Of a DNA stretch of 32,318 nucleotides, positions 31,404-32,318 are shown in pieces. This DNA is from an uncultured Eubacteriales bacterium. Lineage in GTDB: Bacteria > Bacillota > Clostridia > TANB77 > CAG-508. Under the pieces are notes generated by a model. It did no database searches and was not told where the DNA came from. It saw only the letters and a list, made by a program, of their open reading frames with translations. The stretch is taken from assembly GCA_902787685.1 (NCBI GenBank), contig CADAHH010000011.1, forward strand, positions 1 through 32,318, written 5' to 3'. Made by a program: the position numbers and the translations under genes. Numbering within the stretch: the stretch's first letter is position 1; every line of letters starts with the position of its first letter.

Positions 31404-32237
31404 ATGAAAGAAAAAATACAAATAAAAATCAGTTTAAAGATAGCTATAACTTTTATAATTGTTATTATTGCTGTTATTGGTATAGGAATATATTGTTTTA
31501 TAAGATTTTTTCATAAACCTAAAACATCATCTTATACAAATGGAAATAGTACTACAATTTATTCTAATTCAAATAATCAAACAAATGGTAGTAAAATTGA
31601 GTATACTACAAAAACAGGTTATTATTCTGGTTCATCAAATTGTATAGAAAATTCTTTTATTAGTTCATATGTCGAATTAGAAAAATATGTCAAACAATTT
31701 GGAACAATTACAATTGATGATGAAAATGTTTTAAATTATTTTGATAATAATTATTTTAAAAATCACACTCTTGCAATAGAAGCTCATGATGCCTCATCAT
31801 CGCATGACAATTATACAATAGATAATGTAACTTTAAATGGAACAGAAGCAAATGTAAATATTACTCTTACAAGTTATTCATATGGAGGTGTTTTGCCTCC
31901 AACTGTTGAGTTTACATTTATTACATTAGATAAAAACATAACTAATGCCAATTTTAACATTAATACAGAACATATAAATAATTTTGAAGATAGAGATATT
32001 GTATACAAACCAATAGTATATTTATATCCAACTAAAGATACAGAGGTTTCTGTTAAACTACAATATAAAAATAATATAACAGTATCTTATCCAAAATATT
32101 CAAATGGTTGGAAAGTATTAGCAAAAAAAGATGGAACTTTAACTGACTTAACAACAAATAAAGATTTATATGCATTATACTATGAAAGTGAAAATATAGT
32201 AAACTTTAAAATAGAAAATGATAGCATAAATTTTTAG
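31404..32237 (+). CDS. Membrane-anchored extracytoplasmic protein, possibly C-terminally shortened
   Basis: A 277-residue protein with an N-terminal membrane helix (about 10-34) and a Ser/Thr/Asn-rich linker (about 38-70). The middle domain is about 75-200. The C-terminal segment starts KPIVYLYPTKDTEVSVKL and continues YPKYSNGWKVLAKKDGTLTD. That segment matches a domain I recall from Firmicute surface proteins, where it usually continues for another 60 or so residues. Here the frame stops at TAG 32235-32237 shortly after LYALYYES, so the protein may be truncated. The function is unknown. The start follows GAGGAG. Confidence 0.65.
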   Translation: MKEKIQIKISLKIAITFIIVIIAVIGIGIYCFIRFFHKPKTSSYTNGNSTTIYSNSNNQTNGSKIEYTTKTGYYSGSSNCIENSFISSYVELEKYVKQFGTITIDDENVLNYFDNNYFKNHTLAIEAHDASSSHDNYTIDNVTLNGTEANVNITLTSYSYGGVLPPTVEFTFITLDKNITNANFNINTEHINNFEDRDIVYKPIVYLYPTKDTEVSVKLQYKNNITVSYPKYSNGWKVLAKKDGTLTDLTTNKDLYALYYESENIVNFKIENDSINF

Positions 32238-32318
32238 TAGGATTTCTCTTATCCGAAATTCTGAAATGCTTTAATTGCTAACTTTTTGAGAATACCTTTT
32301 AAATTTCATATTTTTATC

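Overview
The window is very AT-rich chromosomal DNA from a low-GC Firmicute, most likely an uncultured gut-type member of the Clostridia. RbgA, Mini-III RNase (MrnC), the Asp23/AmaP/DUF2273 trio, MutS2, a DivPAP-type phosphatase and a SigH-like sigma factor together point there. I found no rRNA, tRNA or CRISPR array.

Layout. Positions 1-6837 are an accessory region directly upstream of rbgA. It is a tandem series of small segments: a YhcG/DUF1016 nuclease; an alpha/beta hydrolase; a decayed gene plus a frameshifted HAD phosphatase; and a KilA-N protein, an unknown protein, a DUF6602 nuclease-like protein and a serine recombinase. Each segment ends in a ribosome-binding site, an ATG and about 10-14 codons that mimic the start of rbgA. 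I read this as repeated site-specific insertion into the rbgA 5' end, giving an integron-like cassette array driven by a serine recombinase. Positions 6838-13500 are a co-directional housekeeping run: rbgA, mrnC, asp23, amaP, DUF2273, nusB, xseA, xseB, a DivPAP phosphatase and an HI0933-type flavoprotein. Positions 13532-16320 hold the divergent ferrous-iron genes feoB (-) and feoA (+), with short repeats and long nested hairpins. Positions 16385-22743 carry dut, a GT-C-like membrane protein, murI, sigH, an HD hydrolase, hisS and a phosphoribosyltransferase. mutS2 lies on the minus strand (22809-25176). Positions 25663-32237 hold cell-surface genes: a GH25 muramidase, a GT8 enzyme, a GT8-PlsC fusion, a second PlsC protein and two membrane-anchored proteins.

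The most striking signal is a recoding pattern. feoB is interrupted by three +1 frameshifts and mutS2 by one. All four occur exactly at an in-frame CGG codon, and skipping the C gives GGT or GGA for the glycine that the protein family has there. When I scanned every CGG in the window (both strands), no uninterrupted gene used CGG in frame, while CGA, CGT, CGC and AGA are used. The simplest reading is that CGG has no cognate tRNA in this lineage and works as an efficient +1 frameshift (or quadruplet-decoding) signal. It should be tested genome-wide.

A third theme is structured intergenic DNA. Several nested hairpins of about 90-200 bp lie between genes. Two of them (16151-16271 and 20857-20969) share a nearly identical core but have unrelated, perfectly paired outer stems. 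A family of short GGGACCGGGTACTTTTT repeats surrounds feoA.
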